NCBI RefSeq assembly: GCF_037975245.1
Contig: NC_092577.1
Location: 14,413,513-14,477,512, forward strand
DNA: 64,000 bases
Source: Apostichopus japonicus
Taxonomy: Eukaryota; Echinodermata; Holothuroidea; Aspidochirotida; Stichopodidae
Reading direction: 5' to 3'
A program made the translations under genes and the position numbers. Positions 24,207-35,029 of this stretch are shown piece by piece (the stretch's first letter is position 1; each line of letters opens with the position of its first letter). The notes beneath the pieces are model-generated. The model saw nothing but the letters and a program-made list of their open reading frames with translations, was not told where the DNA came from and ran no database searches.

Positions 24207-24770
24207 ACCGTCATAGGCGTAGGAGCCCAATTTGTTTTGTGGGGGGGGGGGGGGGGGTTGTAACGACTTGTCCGAAAAATATAACCAAAATTTTTCGCGC
24301 GCATCCCACATGATCATGTGCATATCATACAGGCATGCATCGGTTTTTACATCGCATGCAAATAGCATACAATAATTTTCCCTCTTATTACCCTTCCGTA
24401 TTAGTGATAATTGTTGGGTAATAATAATATCAGTTTAACCACTGAAAAACACATTGCAAATTATCAAAAAAGCTATCAGCATATTGCCCGAATTTCACAA
24501 AAATATTTGGTTGGGGTGGGGGGGGGGGGCCAATAAGTTTTTGAAATGAGTGCCAGTGGGTACAAATGTATCGCAACAAGTTCGTAACAGAACTGCAGTC
24601 GCGAAAGATTGGGTTTTCTGACTGACACTGACCGTATCGTTGACGAGTAGCGGGAGGGTGGGGGGGGGGGGGTACAAAGCAGCAGTTGGAATTTTCTGGC
24701 TTCAAATCCGATTTTCAGCCACTACACCCACCCCCCCCCCAATCATCAGGCCTTAGCTACGTCCCTGGGT
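24207..24770. repeat. Cluster of G/C-run repeat pieces
   Basis: CATAGGCGTAGGAGCCCAAT at 24212 followed by a long G run, then a segment (24255-24370: TTTTTCGCGCGCA ... ATCGGTTTTTACATCGCATG) that resembles 7555-7660 in the same orientation. More poly-G/poly-C runs lie at 24517, 24660 and 24730, ending CTTAGCTACGTCCCTGG. These are diverged interspersed elements; individual boundaries are not secure. Confidence 0.5.
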
Positions 24771-25092
24771 ACATGGTGGTTACATAGTACGCTCCGCCCA
24801 GAATTCACCCGATAACCAGATGCAAATCCACCTAGCAACCGAGGTAACTTGCTTGAGGACTCCAACGAACAACCACTGATTTATTTTCATGCTTTCATCA
24901 CTTTAGCCACCACTCACATGGGACCTATTCTAAGTCTGACGATACATGCGCATGTGTGAGGTCCTGAAAACATAATAAAAGTTGTTTGTCTTGCTATCCT
25001 TGTTTTCAAATTTCATGTAAATGTATTCTCGTAGACCTAGCAACCTGGTTTAACATGCTGGCGCCAAATTTGCGCTAAGCTCGCTATACGAA

Positions 25093-25498
25093 AGGCCCGG
25101 TCACACTACAGCGATATTTTATCGGAATACGGTCCGATTTTTCCGATTTTAGGCCGAAGAGTGAGGTTTGTGGTAGTGAATGTAATGAATGCAGTGGAAT
25201 ATTCGAATACCTACTCCAAATCTGAGGAGTTCTGGAACTGACTACATTCTGAAGTGACGTCACATCGAAAAACGATAAAAATCGGAAGAGAAACCGGATA
25301 GCTATCCGATAAAAGGAAACAGAGTCAATATCAAAAGTTCGCAGAGGGCTATTCCACATCGGAATGGCTCAACAGATAGCAAATCAGGTCCTTTATCACT
25401 GTGGCTAGAAGACCTGAACAAAAAAACTGGCTGTTTCGATTCCTCCGGGAAAATTGGATAGTATTCCGATAAAAAATCGGTATAGTGTGACCGGGCCT
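25093..25498. mobile_element. 406-bp MITE with long AGGCCCGGTCACACTA inverted termini
   Basis: The ends match as inverted repeats for about 38 bp with three mismatches (AGGCCCGGTCACACTA ... TTTTATCGGAATAC). TCCGATTTTT motifs recur inside. No matching target duplication is visible (left flank TATACGAA, right GAACTCGG), so the superfamily is uncertain. Confidence 0.8.
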
Positions 25499-25684
25499 GA
25501 ACTCGGATATGGGCTGTGCCTTATTAGTTAGTTATTTAAATTATTAATAATGGCGTTTGAGGAAATGCACCATTTTGTGGTATGACTCCCAGGACGGAAA
25601 GTCGAGAAACTCACATGCAGTCGCGGCGGATAGCTTCCTTCGCCTATATGTCCGGGGAAAGTTTGGGACATCGTTCCTATAGAC

Positions 25685-26045
25685 CAGGGGTGGGCAACCT
25701 GCGGGCCACATGCGGCCCTCCAGTGATTTTTTTTGCGGCCCGTGAGATGTCTCAAGAAAAAGAAAAAAATCAATCTATATTGCATCATCACCAAAAACGA
25801 GCTAGCTGCTTAGAATTTATCTGCACTTATGATGCTGTCAGGTTGGTCTATTATCACCATTAATTATCAACTGGACTGTATTGACATTATGGTTTTGTGA
25901 ATACAGATTAAGTACACACACCTATTGCTTGAACGTCCTCGGAATCAAAGGTTTGAAATCAGCAGCAGGCCGTTGGTTAGGTGCGGCCCTGTCTTTTTTC
26001 ACTCCTAAAATCTGGCCCATTCATTCAAAAGGTTGCCCACCCCTG
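25685..26045. mobile_element. 361-bp hAT-like MITE (CAGGGGTGGGCAACC ends)
   Basis: The left end CAGGGGTGGGCAACC is the inverse of the right end GGTTGCCCACCCCTG. Flanking octamers CTATAGAC and CAATAGGC match at 6 of 8, and the left one fits the hAT preference nTnnnnAn. Internal GCGGCCC blocks near each end are typical of this repeat type. Confidence 0.83.
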
Positions 26046-26072
26046 CAATAGGCCTATATCTGAGGCCCTGGG

Positions 26073-26130
26073 GTCAGTGGCGTCGTGCCCATTGGGGCCC
26101 GGGGGGCACATGCCCCCCCCCCCAAAAAAA
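26073..26130 (+). repeat. Isolated MITE end CAGTGGCGTCGTGCCC
   Basis: A hAT-like terminus followed by GGGGCCCGGGGGGCACATG and a C run. The opposite end is not found nearby, so it looks truncated. Confidence 0.5.
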
Positions 26131-26459
26131 ATTGTCAAAGGTGTCATAAAATTTTGTCATAATTTAAAAAAAAAGTGTTTTCGAAATCGAAAAGTAGACT
26201 AAATATTCAGTTGCTCTTTGATGGTCGTTGCGGATTTTTCACACACCTCAAATACGACATATCGGGATTAGTAATGCCATTACCTTTAAATATGTTTGTC
26301 TAAGCTCGCATTTGATAAAGTCTCAATTAACCTGGAAAATAATCACTTCGTTATCGCACGTTTTACCTTAGGTTTCGCTACTTTCACTTTTTCTGCCCAT
26401 GTTTTCAAACGGCATCGCTTTTTCTTCACCCAGTCACCACTTCTCACGGGCATGGGCGG

Positions 26460-27104
26460 CAAGGGCGGCGGAACCGGGGGGCACGTTCCCCCCACTTTTC
26501 CCCAGGTTAAAAATGTACCCATTTTCTACATAAAAATTGAGGTGTCTCAAGTTAGCAAGAGGCCAGGGAACCAGAATGAACACTCGGGAAGGGCCTTTTT
26601 CCGGCCATCTGAGGGGTTTGTAAAACCAAAAATTTTCTACTACGCTCCGCGCCAACCGATGGTGGCGCTCCGCTCAGATAGTCGTGCATACAACTTTGCA
26701 ACTCCTGGCTACGCCTCTGACTCTTAGTGAATTTCTGTGGGTTACACTCAAAGCTATTTCGAATGAAACAAATTTGTTAAGATATTAACAAGAAATAAAC
26801 TCTAATTCGGAAGATTCCTACATTAGCAATTAGCATGATTTCGCCTCATTTTGTCTCAAAAGAAAACTTGTTCCTTGTTTCCCAATTTGCACATTGGATA
26901 TTGCAGTGCTAGTATGCATATTTTCCTTGAGAGGGGGGGGGGGGGGGCGTTGATGGAGTGATGTGTGTACACAAATAAAATAATACAATAAGAGTTATAA
27001 AGGGTACTAAATATAAGGCTGCATCAGTCCAATCGAATTGCTGCAAAGTGCCCTTTGATGTCGGTGCCCCCCCCCCCAGATTAAAAGTGCTTCCGCCGCC
27101 CTTG
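26460..27104 (+). mobile_element. 645-bp hAT-like element with perfect 8-bp target duplication
   Basis: The ends CAAGGGCGGCGGAACC and CAAGGGCGGCGGAAGC (as complement) match at 15 of 16. ATGGGCGG lies on both sides (26452-26459 and 27105-27112). A longer inverse copy lies in MSH6 intron 2 (41768-42828). It contains the recurring stem-loop core and an internal GGCTACGCC end, so it may itself be a nested composite. Confidence 0.88.
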
Positions 27105-27284
27105 ATGGGCGGTGATCATGGATCAGCCAACACGAAAATGTTTCGATATCTTAAATTTTGGGCGCTTGTGGGAGACGAGGAATTGGTTAACTTAGGAATA
27201 AATGGCGATCACTTCCTTCGAGAATATTTCCCAAAATAAAAAATTGCCGGAAATTTTTATCAATTTTAGGGGTGTTGCTTTCTG

Positions 27285-27465
27285 CCATAATGCACGGGAA
27301 GTGCCGTTTCCTGCAATCTGAGGTGTCTGACAGAAGAAAAATTTTCTTGTACGCTGCGCGCCAACCGATGGTGGCGCTCCGCTTAGATAGTACTTACGGC
27401 CGGAATACTCGAATCGATTACGTCCCCCCCACGTTTCAAATCGGATTGACGCCCCTGCCCAGTGT
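27285..27465 (-). repeat. Stem-loop core joined to a GGGCGTCAATCC-type terminus
   Basis: The core GCGCGCCAACCGATGGTGGC at 27357 is followed by CCCCCCACG and an outward ATTGACGCCCCTG end, the partner of the end type at 22685. The left end is not clear. Confidence 0.55.
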
Positions 27466-27469
27466 TGGG

Positions 27470-29377
27470 TAAAAATAATATTTGCCAAACCCTTTTCTTT
27501 TCTTAGAGTATAAACTAGAAATACTTACTTAGAGGTGATTATTCAGTCGTTTGCGTAAACACAGTGGTCGGAAGTGCATGGATGTTCAGTGGGCAACTGA
27601 GTTACATCTCTTGCAAGCATTGCGGTATGAACTCAACGTGGCCCGACTCTGCTTATAAACCCACTAGTAGAATACAGCTTATTGCTGGAAGCGGTACAAG
27701 TGTATCGAAATCTGTTCAAAGCATCAAATGATTCGTTTAACGCTTCTGCACAGGAGCGTTTTATAAAAGTATGCTTATATTCCACTCAGGATCGGTCGAC
27801 TTGTCATAATATTTCTGGATATTGTAGAGTGGTCAAAGTTAAAATCAATATGGAGACCTCAGTGGGAATATGGCTGCCACATATCCGGATTCCCATGGAC
27901 ATGTCCTGCATATATTTATTACGTGGTCGTAGATCTTGGATTGATATATTATCATCATAAGTATAATCATCATAATTATCATAATAAAAATATAGTAACA
28001 AATACAGTGGAGAAAAATGACGATGGTTTGAGGTTCATTACAGTTGGAAGTGTTGTATTTACAGAGTATGCTCGAATTTGGGCCCACTTTAATGTGAATA
28101 AACTTCAAATTCTATGTCTTTTTGACTACGAAGAGGTGGGCCCCTCAACTTAAAGACCCCTCTCCATAGGACGTCACCGCTTGCTTTCCTTCCTTCAGAG
28201 CAAAGTATTGATTGTAATGTTAAGTAAGAAATAATGATAGCAGCAGACATGGAACATGACTGACCATAACTTGAATTTCTAGCATTTTTGGGGGCAATAT
28301 TAAGGTGCAGTTATCGTTATACATGAAATAAATGGCAACTTTACTGAAAATTCTCTGATTTGGTTCTCACATTACGATCTTCCCTGCCTATATCATATAC
28401 TTCCCGAGTCCCCTGTTTTTCGGCCAAAAACAAGGGAGTTTGAATATCTACCGGAGTTGGTAAATTCTAGCCATACTGAACACTCCTCTGCAAACATTCA
28501 TGATTCAATACACAGTGTACTATTTTAGTGGTTAAGTCAAATTTGTCTTCACACAGGAATGTATCGTGCTGGTCATTAGAGCACTTTACAATCATACGGT
28601 GGCTGGTCAATTAAGAAGGTGGGCTCAAGGAAGAATCCTAATGGCAGTGATTGGGGTAGTTTATGCTATCACGTAACAAATTATTAATGCTGAAGTGAAT
28701 TTGAGGGGGGCAGTTTTTCTATAGGCAGGCCTGACCGTCATGCAATTGATATCTTATTTTCTTGGAGTGGACATTCAGACCCTCTGGAACCAAGGACATC
28801 AGGGCCACATGCACTCCCCCCTTTATCTCCTTTGCATATGTATATATATATATATATTGTAACGTTTACTTAGACTAATATTCGGGGGGGCGCTTAAATA
28901 TTCCCTACTGAGGACTGGTGGTGGTATGGAAGCAAATGAGGCTTGGATGGTTGTGTGTTAGTAGCGACTAGCCTTAAACCTCGCTATTACATGCAATAAC
29001 ATGACACACTGATAAACGAGCGCTGAGATTTTGTAATCTATTACTACAATCAGCCAAAAAAAACATTGGCACCAAGACCTCAAAATTAAATGTACTTAAA
29101 CGAAACTGGTTACAAACGAGGTCTCAAGACCGAAGTAGAGTCGTATAACAATACGCACAAACGTGTATGAAAGACGAACACAAATACGACCATAATGATC
29201 GGAGCCGGGGCTATTACCAAACCGAACAAGTCTGAAGATCTGATCCACCTGAGCTGATGGACAGATGTCACATGACCTGTAAAACGCCACTGTCCACATG
29301 GAAAGCACATGCGGCTAAAATTGGTGACATGTAGCCTGAATAAATAGAGGGCGACAGATATGATGACAAATGGCATC

Positions 29378-29420
<43 letters not shown>

Positions 29421-30094
29421 TATTAGTATTTATTTATTTATTCAATGAATTTGTAGTATGATAGATATACATTAAACTAATAAAAATCAACACAGTGGCT
29501 TGGCTTGCCTCAAACTGGTAACTTTGTATACATTGTCAGATTCAAAGCACCAGGATTGCACCCTTTACATGTGTAATAAGCTCATATTGACAGATATAAG
29601 ACAAACCCATTAATACGCACTCACACCAGCAGAATCACTATGGCCGAGTCAGCTCAGCCCTCATAAATAATTTTGCTCATACAAGGTAAAACGTGGTCAC
29701 TACTAGCATACTTCATAGAAAAGCAGTCCCTAATAACTATCAGATGTTTTCTCACACACAGCCATACTGGTTATATATTGGCCTCCTGGAATCATCACTA
29801 AGCATTTTTATGAAGTAGAATACTTTTGTATACTGTGCATAAATGTCTTTCTATTGTAACAGTTCAAGGTCATTAAAGAGAGAAAATTATGAGGCAAACA
29901 TCTCGGTAGTCCAACTATAAAATCTATGTCTTAATGTCACCCATACCACCTTAGATGCCGATCTCATAAGATGCCACAAAGCAAAGTGATTGCCACTGCT
30001 ATCAGTTACCACGGTCATAACTGACCAAAGAACCATCCGGCACACTGGAGTGGACAAGTCAAATCCAACAAACCCTGCTAAATGTGACAGTATC
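27470..30094. other. Intergenic, no gene recognised
   Basis: AT-rich DNA with short TA tracts at 28843-28856 and 29382-29415. Open frames here show no family features. I see nothing that can be supported as a gene. Confidence 0.45.
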
Positions 30095-30438
30095 TTAAAG
30101 GGTGTGAAGACTCGCGCAAACTGAAACGTCTAATGCCGGTAATCTGACCTAGTTTCGAATGAGGTGTAACAGAAGTGTTAGACACCACCATTGATCCCAG
30201 AAAATACGCACACAGCTTGCTACCTTTGGTAATTAGACACTAGTGTACAGTCAGTACATACAGCTGTGGTCAATACCCACAGCACAGTGTATAAACGATA
30301 CAGCAATGGACATCTCAGGTCCAGTTACAGATAACAAGGTATCACGTTTTCTTTACCGTCTGCATTTTGTAGCGACAAGCAGAAAACTTCACTTCAGAGG
30401 GCGGCACGCGGTTTGGGGCGAGTCTTCAATGTCTTTAA
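30095..30438. mobile_element. 344-bp MITE with TTAA flanks, copy 1
   Basis: Begins TTAAAGGGTGTGAAGACT and ends with the complement of TTAAAGACATTGAAGACT (14 of 18). TTAA at both edges suggests a TTAA target duplication (piggyBac- or Kolobok-like). About 80% similar to 56413-56758 in the same orientation across its length, including AATCTGACCTAGTTTCGAAT and TAATTAGACACTAGTGTACA. Confidence 0.82.
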
Positions 30439-30553
30439 ACCACTAGCCTCGAAGCTACTGACAGACTTCTTTACCCTTCCAACTTTCAAGATTTGCAGTG
30501 TCTAGTGCAGCTTGCAACTGTACCCAATTGTTAACAGCATGTGATATTTTCTG

Positions 30554-30767
30554 TCATCCATCTAATTGAAGTAGATAACCTCTGGTCTGAATCTGTTTCA
30601 TAAAGTTGATATATTTAGCAGCCTTTGAGGTGGTGGCGAGAATGTATTCATCTACTAGAGATTGTCTCGTGATCGACGAATTCAGGTTTCGCTTACGGTA
30701 GTTGTACTGGATAAAGTTGAGAAATGCCACCACAAAGTCAAAGCAGTTGTGCCCTAGCTCCACGTAC
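30554..30767 (-). CDS. MKRN2OS: MKRN2OS-like protein, coding exon 4 (terminal)
   Basis: Follows GATTTGCAG and completes the AG|G codon. It reads YVELGHNCFDFVVAFLNFIQ, YNYRKRNLNSSITRQSLVDE, YILATTSKAAKYINFMKQIQ, TRGYLLQLDG, stop. The HNC.DF..AF.N and SKAAKYI.... stretches match the C-terminal part of vertebrate MKRN2OS as I know it. An intact frame. Confidence 0.85.
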
Positions 30768-31579
30768 CTGCAAATCGATAAACAGCAACTTATGAAAATT
30801 TCATGAACTCTTTTACATTATCCACCTTACTATCATCACAGTTAGAAGCATAAAGTTCAGATAACATCCTATGGAAAATGCATTTCCATGAACAAAATAA
30901 TTTCCCTTTATATATGTTGTAGTGAAAAATTGCCTTTTGTTTCTTAGATGAATACATTACTTTTTTTTCAGAGGTCATACGTCTCCATCGAGATATTTTT
31001 GGGGAACAAAGTCTTATATCTTACATATGAATAAGAGGATGGGGGAGGGGAGGGGGTGTCCATATATAATAATTAGCCTTGCATCAAAATATGATCTCAA
31101 AGCACTTCACAATAAAGCACAAACTTGATACAGCCATAAAATTAAATATGACAACAGCAATGAAATAGTCAACATTGAACCAGTGACACAGAAAACGAGG
31201 CAATCCAAGCTTAAATGTTTTGAACAAATGACTAAACAATAAAAAAACCAACAGGTCATGAGCCCTATAGTGCACGAAGCCTCATATTGCAGAATGTTCC
31301 CGAAAGAGTCGCATTTGCAGAAGTGATTCAAGTACGTACGATTCAATGATGGTGCTGTCCTAATGGGTTTAGAGAGTATACACCTCTCTGTGTCCAATCG
31401 GTCAAATGTCCAGGAAAGATCGGTACTACTGAGGGAGCCAGAGTCAGCCATTATTAGTCGTGGCTCAGATAAAGTTTGTTGTAGTCACCATTTGATGGGC
31501 CAGGTGTACTACAGTGTGCTGTAATGTATGCACAGGATTGTTGTTAATAGTGACCTTAGACTGGTCAGGGCTATGCCAA

Positions 31580-31610
<31 letters not shown>

Positions 31611-31839
31611 TTTTTATTTGCTGTTACATAGCGTTTTAGAGCACTTTTGTGGATTTTACGCTTTACAAAATAAATTATACATTTTTTCTTTATTTGCTGT
31701 TACATAACATTTTAGAGCACTTTTGTGGATTTTACGCTTTACAAAATAAATTATATATATATTTTTTATTTGCTGTTACATAGCGTTTTAGAGCACTTTT
31801 GTGGATTTTACGCTTTACAAAATAAATTATTATTGATAT

Positions 31840-31893
<54 letters not shown>

Positions 31894-34800
31894 TACTTCC
31901 ATGCTTGACCGTAGACCATGGTTTAAGGCAAACAATTACAAGAATATTGTTTCAATGAAACAGTTTGCCCCCCAGCCCCCAAATTTAAAGTACAAAATTA
32001 CTCTATCAGAAAAGCAGAAATAGAAAGCATATTCTTGAGAGAATATCCTTACCTCTCTGATGTCCATTCTGGTCTGTGTGTTATCTGTGATAGCTTCTCA
32101 TCCCAAAGGGTTGCCAATTCAAAATCAGACTTCTCAATGAGAGGAATAACCAGACTTTGGTGCCAGACAGACCTATCATAAGTAACACCCTGCTCGTTAA
32201 AGTGACAGAGAAAACCTGCAAAATCGATGGAAATGCGCCGTCACAAAAATTAATGCAACCAATCCTTAGTGTATGACACTTTTTGCTGTCAAGTTTTAGA
32301 TACTTTAGTTTTAAGGTTAACAAAACAATTCCAAAGATTTATTTCAAAGATTATTCTGTTAGTACCCTGAATTCTTTCTGTTTATAATATTGCATCATAA
32401 CAAACAGTCTTGATCATTTCACTTCTAAGCACCCTGCATAGGTAAAGTGTGCAACGATCTGCAGTAGAGAAATAGTAACATGAAATCATATTGTATGTAC
32501 TTACAAGAATGTCCAAATATGCTGTGACAAGATTGATATTAATTTAGCGAACTGTTACTAGATCCAACCCATGTGAATTTCCAGCTAAACTCATATCAAA
32601 CCAGGTCTTCTTCATATTCAAGTCATACCTTGTTTAATGGGACAGGATGGAAGTGAGTGTCTGTGGGGGTGAGGGTGGGGATGGGATCTGGTGGGGTGAA
32701 GTTTTTGCTCCAAATGCTCTATGAGTATTGTCCACTTTGTTGAAAATGCAAAACTTTGGTTTCTAATCAAAGCATAATACAGTATACGAGTTACTGTAGA
32801 TATTGGAGATATAAGTTGTTCTTGGGGAGGGTGAAGGGAGTGGGGAGGTAGCAGGGGGAAGGGAGTGGGGTAGGGAGGGTGAAAGGAGAGGGGAGGGAAG
32901 ATGGAGGGAGGGAGGGTGGAGGAAGTGGGGGAGGGAGGAGGGGAGTGTGGGAGGTAGGGTGGAGGGAATGGGGGAGGGAGTGGGCAGGGAGTGGGGGAGG
33001 GAGGGTGGAAGGAGTAGGGGAGGGAGGGTGGAAGGAGTGAGGGAGGGAGGGTGGAGGGAGGAAGTGGAGAAGGGAGGGTCGAGGGAGGGAGGGAGTGGGG
33101 ATGAGGGTGGAGGGAGGGAGGGTGGAGGGAGGGAGGGATTGGGGATGAAGGGAGTGGGGGAGGGAGGGCAGGGAAAGAAGGAACCACATATATAACTCAC
33201 AGTTTGAAGTTATATCACTGTACCTCTTGAATCTGTTACTCCTGTGTGTAAATTGTCACCATGCTTGTAGTCTCTGCAAAAAAAGAAATATTTGAATGTA
33301 AAACAATTCTCACAACAATTGGCAAGAAAATTACTGATAAGTCTTTCTAACCACTGCAGGTTCCAAAGGCATTCATGACATTTTATACTAAAAATATAAA
33401 ACTTCAGTTTAAATGGCAGAGTAAGGAAGGTCCATGCAAGCACAGATACAGTAATTTCATCCAACGTAGCAAGCTTCAAAACGTATTATAATTCTGCACA
33501 TTACACATCACATATGTGGAGGTACTACTAATACCACTCTAAACTGTCCTCCTGTAGCATGCTTCAAAGCACTTTTACTGACATTATGAACAGTTCATAG
33601 TCTTTATCTGATTTTAATGCTAATACCACTCCATACTGTCCTCCCATAGCATGCTTCAAAGCACTTTTACTGCCAGTATGAACAGTTCATAGTCTTTATC
33701 TGATTCTAATGCTAATACCACTCCATACTGTCCTCCCATAGCATGCTTCAAAGCACTTGTACTGACAGTATGAACAGTTCATAGTCTTTATCTGATTCTA
33801 ATGCTAATACTACTCCATACTGTCCTCCCATAGCATGCTTCAAAGCACTTGTACTGACAGTTTGAACAGTTCATAGTCTTTATCTGATTCTAATGCTAAT
33901 ACCACTCCATACTGTCCTCCCATAGCATGCTTCAAAGCACTTGTACTGACAGTATGAACAGTTCATAGTCTTTATCTGATTCTAATGCTAATACCACTCC
34001 ATACTGTCCTCCCATAGCATGCTTCAGAGCACTTGAACTGACAGTATGAACAGTTCATAGTCTTGATCTGATTCTAATGCTAAATACCACTCTATAATGT
34101 CCTCTCATACCATGCTTAAAAGCACTCATATAGACAGTATGAACAGTTCCTAATCTTTACCTGATTCTAATGCTATATATACCACTCTATACTCTCCTCC
34201 CATAGCATGCTTCAAAGCACTCATACTGAAAGTATGAACAGAACTCCTAATCTTTATCTTATTCTAATGCTAATACCACTCCATACTGTCCTCAGTTCTT
34301 AGTCTTTATCAGATAGTACTGTGCATCGGGGGTCATCGTTTAAACTGTAGAACTATACTTGGAGATTACCAATTATCCCTTAATTACATCTAGTTCTGAT
34401 AAAAACACTGTCCTTTTTCAGGATTGTCACCAAAGTTAGAGCCTGCAGGGTGCAATTTAAGCCAAACAACTTGATCCACTCTCTACCCCTGCAGTCACCT
34501 GAAACATACAGAGTGTAACTACGTGGCAATGAATGTTTTACATCAAGTAAGATAACTCTAGTCCCTTTGAAAGAAATTCAAGTTTGATCCCAATCAACTT
34601 GGAATTACAATTAGTGATTTGATGCATTCATCTCTGCTTTTGATGTCAAAATTTCTCTGTTTTCATCAGATCTAATGTATAAACAGGCACAAAGTGAGGT
34701 AAATGCAAAAGAATGTACAGTATTTTGGTCTGAAACGTAGAAAGACATTTACCAGTGTTGTAATAATATGCTCGATAACATACTCAGTTCCGCTTTGTTT

Positions 34801-35025
34801 TCATACTCACCCCAAGAATGTCCCATTTGTGGGTTTTATAATGATGCTGAAAGGATAATTCGAACTGCTCTTCAGGATTGGTGGATATCTAACAGGAGGT
34901 GTGGCCAAGGGCTCATTAGTTAGACTCCTCCCACACATTGGACAGTACAAAGGCAGCTGAAAACATAAAATATTCCCTGATGATTGACAGGAATGCTTAA
35001 AGGATAATATCGTCGTGTCCGTCAT
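30554..35025 (-). CDS. MKRN2OS: MKRN2 opposite strand protein-like gene, complete coding region (213 aa)
   Basis: Four coding exons join in frame: 35025-34811, 33273-33224, 32215-32053, 30767-30554 (642 nt with stop). All junctions are GT/AG. The protein has CPMCG near residue 28, then IIIKPTNGTFLGDYKHGDNL, HTGVTDSRG, SVWHQSLVIPLIE, and HNCFDFVVAFLNF. The order and length (human about 223 aa) fit MKRN2OS, a conserved protein of unknown biochemistry named after its position opposite MKRN2 in mammals. MKRN2 itself is not seen here. The ATG follows an acceptor (TTTGTTTCTTTAG|AATG), so a 5' noncoding exon probably lies upstream, toward MSH6, with which it is head to head. Confidence 0.85.
31611..31830 (+). 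repeat. Three tandem copies of a unit of about 80 bp
   Basis: TTTATTTGCTGTTACATAGC, GTTTTAGAGCACTTTTGTGG and ATTTTACGCTTTACAAAATA recur three times almost unchanged, separated by short TA-rich spacers. Near identity implies a recent expansion. Confidence 0.9.
31845..31888. repeat. (TA)n microsatellite
   Basis: A TA run with a single CA interruption after the three-copy tandem repeat. Confidence 0.95.
32053..32215 (-). CDS. MKRN2OS: MKRN2OS-like protein, coding exon 3
   Basis: Bounded by GATTTTGCAG and AG|GTAAGG. It reads FLCHFNEQGVTYDRSVWHQS, LVIPLIEKSDFELATLWDEK, LSQITHRPEWTSE. The W...L.IPL and WD.KL blocks parallel vertebrate MKRN2OS. Phase 1 in, phase 2 out. Confidence 0.86.
32640..33180 (+). 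repeat. Purine-rich GGGAGG minisatellite
   Basis: Irregular GGGAGGGTGGA / GGGAGTGGGG units, densest at 32822-33175, all purine-rich on the plus strand. The proline-serine frames on the minus strand are shadows. It lies in MKRN2OS-like intron 2. Long homopurine tracts can form triplex or quadruplex structures. Confidence 0.9.
33224..33273 (-). CDS. MKRN2OS: MKRN2OS-like protein, coding exon 2
   Basis: A 50-bp exon between TTTTTTTGCAG and G|GTACAG. It reads DYKHGDNLHTGVTDSRG once the shared first codon is completed. DLH.G.T.SRG is a conserved block of the family. Without this micro-exon the flanking exons do not join in frame. Confidence 0.86.
33529..34310 (+). repeat. 92-bp tandem repeat, about 8.4 copies
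   Basis: The unit starts TAATACCACTCCATACTGTC and contains CATAGCATGCTTCAAAGCAC and ATGAACAGTTCATAGTCTTT. The middle copies are nearly identical and the distal copies more diverged. It lies in MKRN2OS-like intron 1. Confidence 0.95.
34811..35025 (-). CDS. MKRN2OS: MKRN2OS-like protein, coding exon 1
   Basis: Starts at the ATG at 35025 and ends GG|GTGAGT (phase 2). It reads MTDTTILSFKHSCQSSGNIL, then CFQLPLYCPMCGRSL and YPFSIIIKPTNGTFLG. CPMCG looks like half of a zinc-binding site and is conserved in the family. An acceptor immediately before the ATG points to an upstream noncoding exon. Confidence 0.84.
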
Positions 35026-35029
35026 TCTA

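Larger units (their letters stand above)
30790..32050. other. MKRN2OS-like intron 3
   Basis: Holds a three-copy tandem repeat (31611-31830), TA microsatellites and no coding sequence that fits the gene. Confidence 0.6.

Noticed and set aside
29096-29379. Hydrophobic minus-strand frames of 70-89 residues
   Set aside because: Looks membrane-like but has no splice context, no recognised motif and two overlapping frames of equal quality next to a TA repeat.
32618-33200. Proline/serine-rich frames of 130-190 residues on the minus strand
   Set aside because: All three frames of the GGGAGG minisatellite are open. It lies within an intron of the MKRN2OS-like gene.
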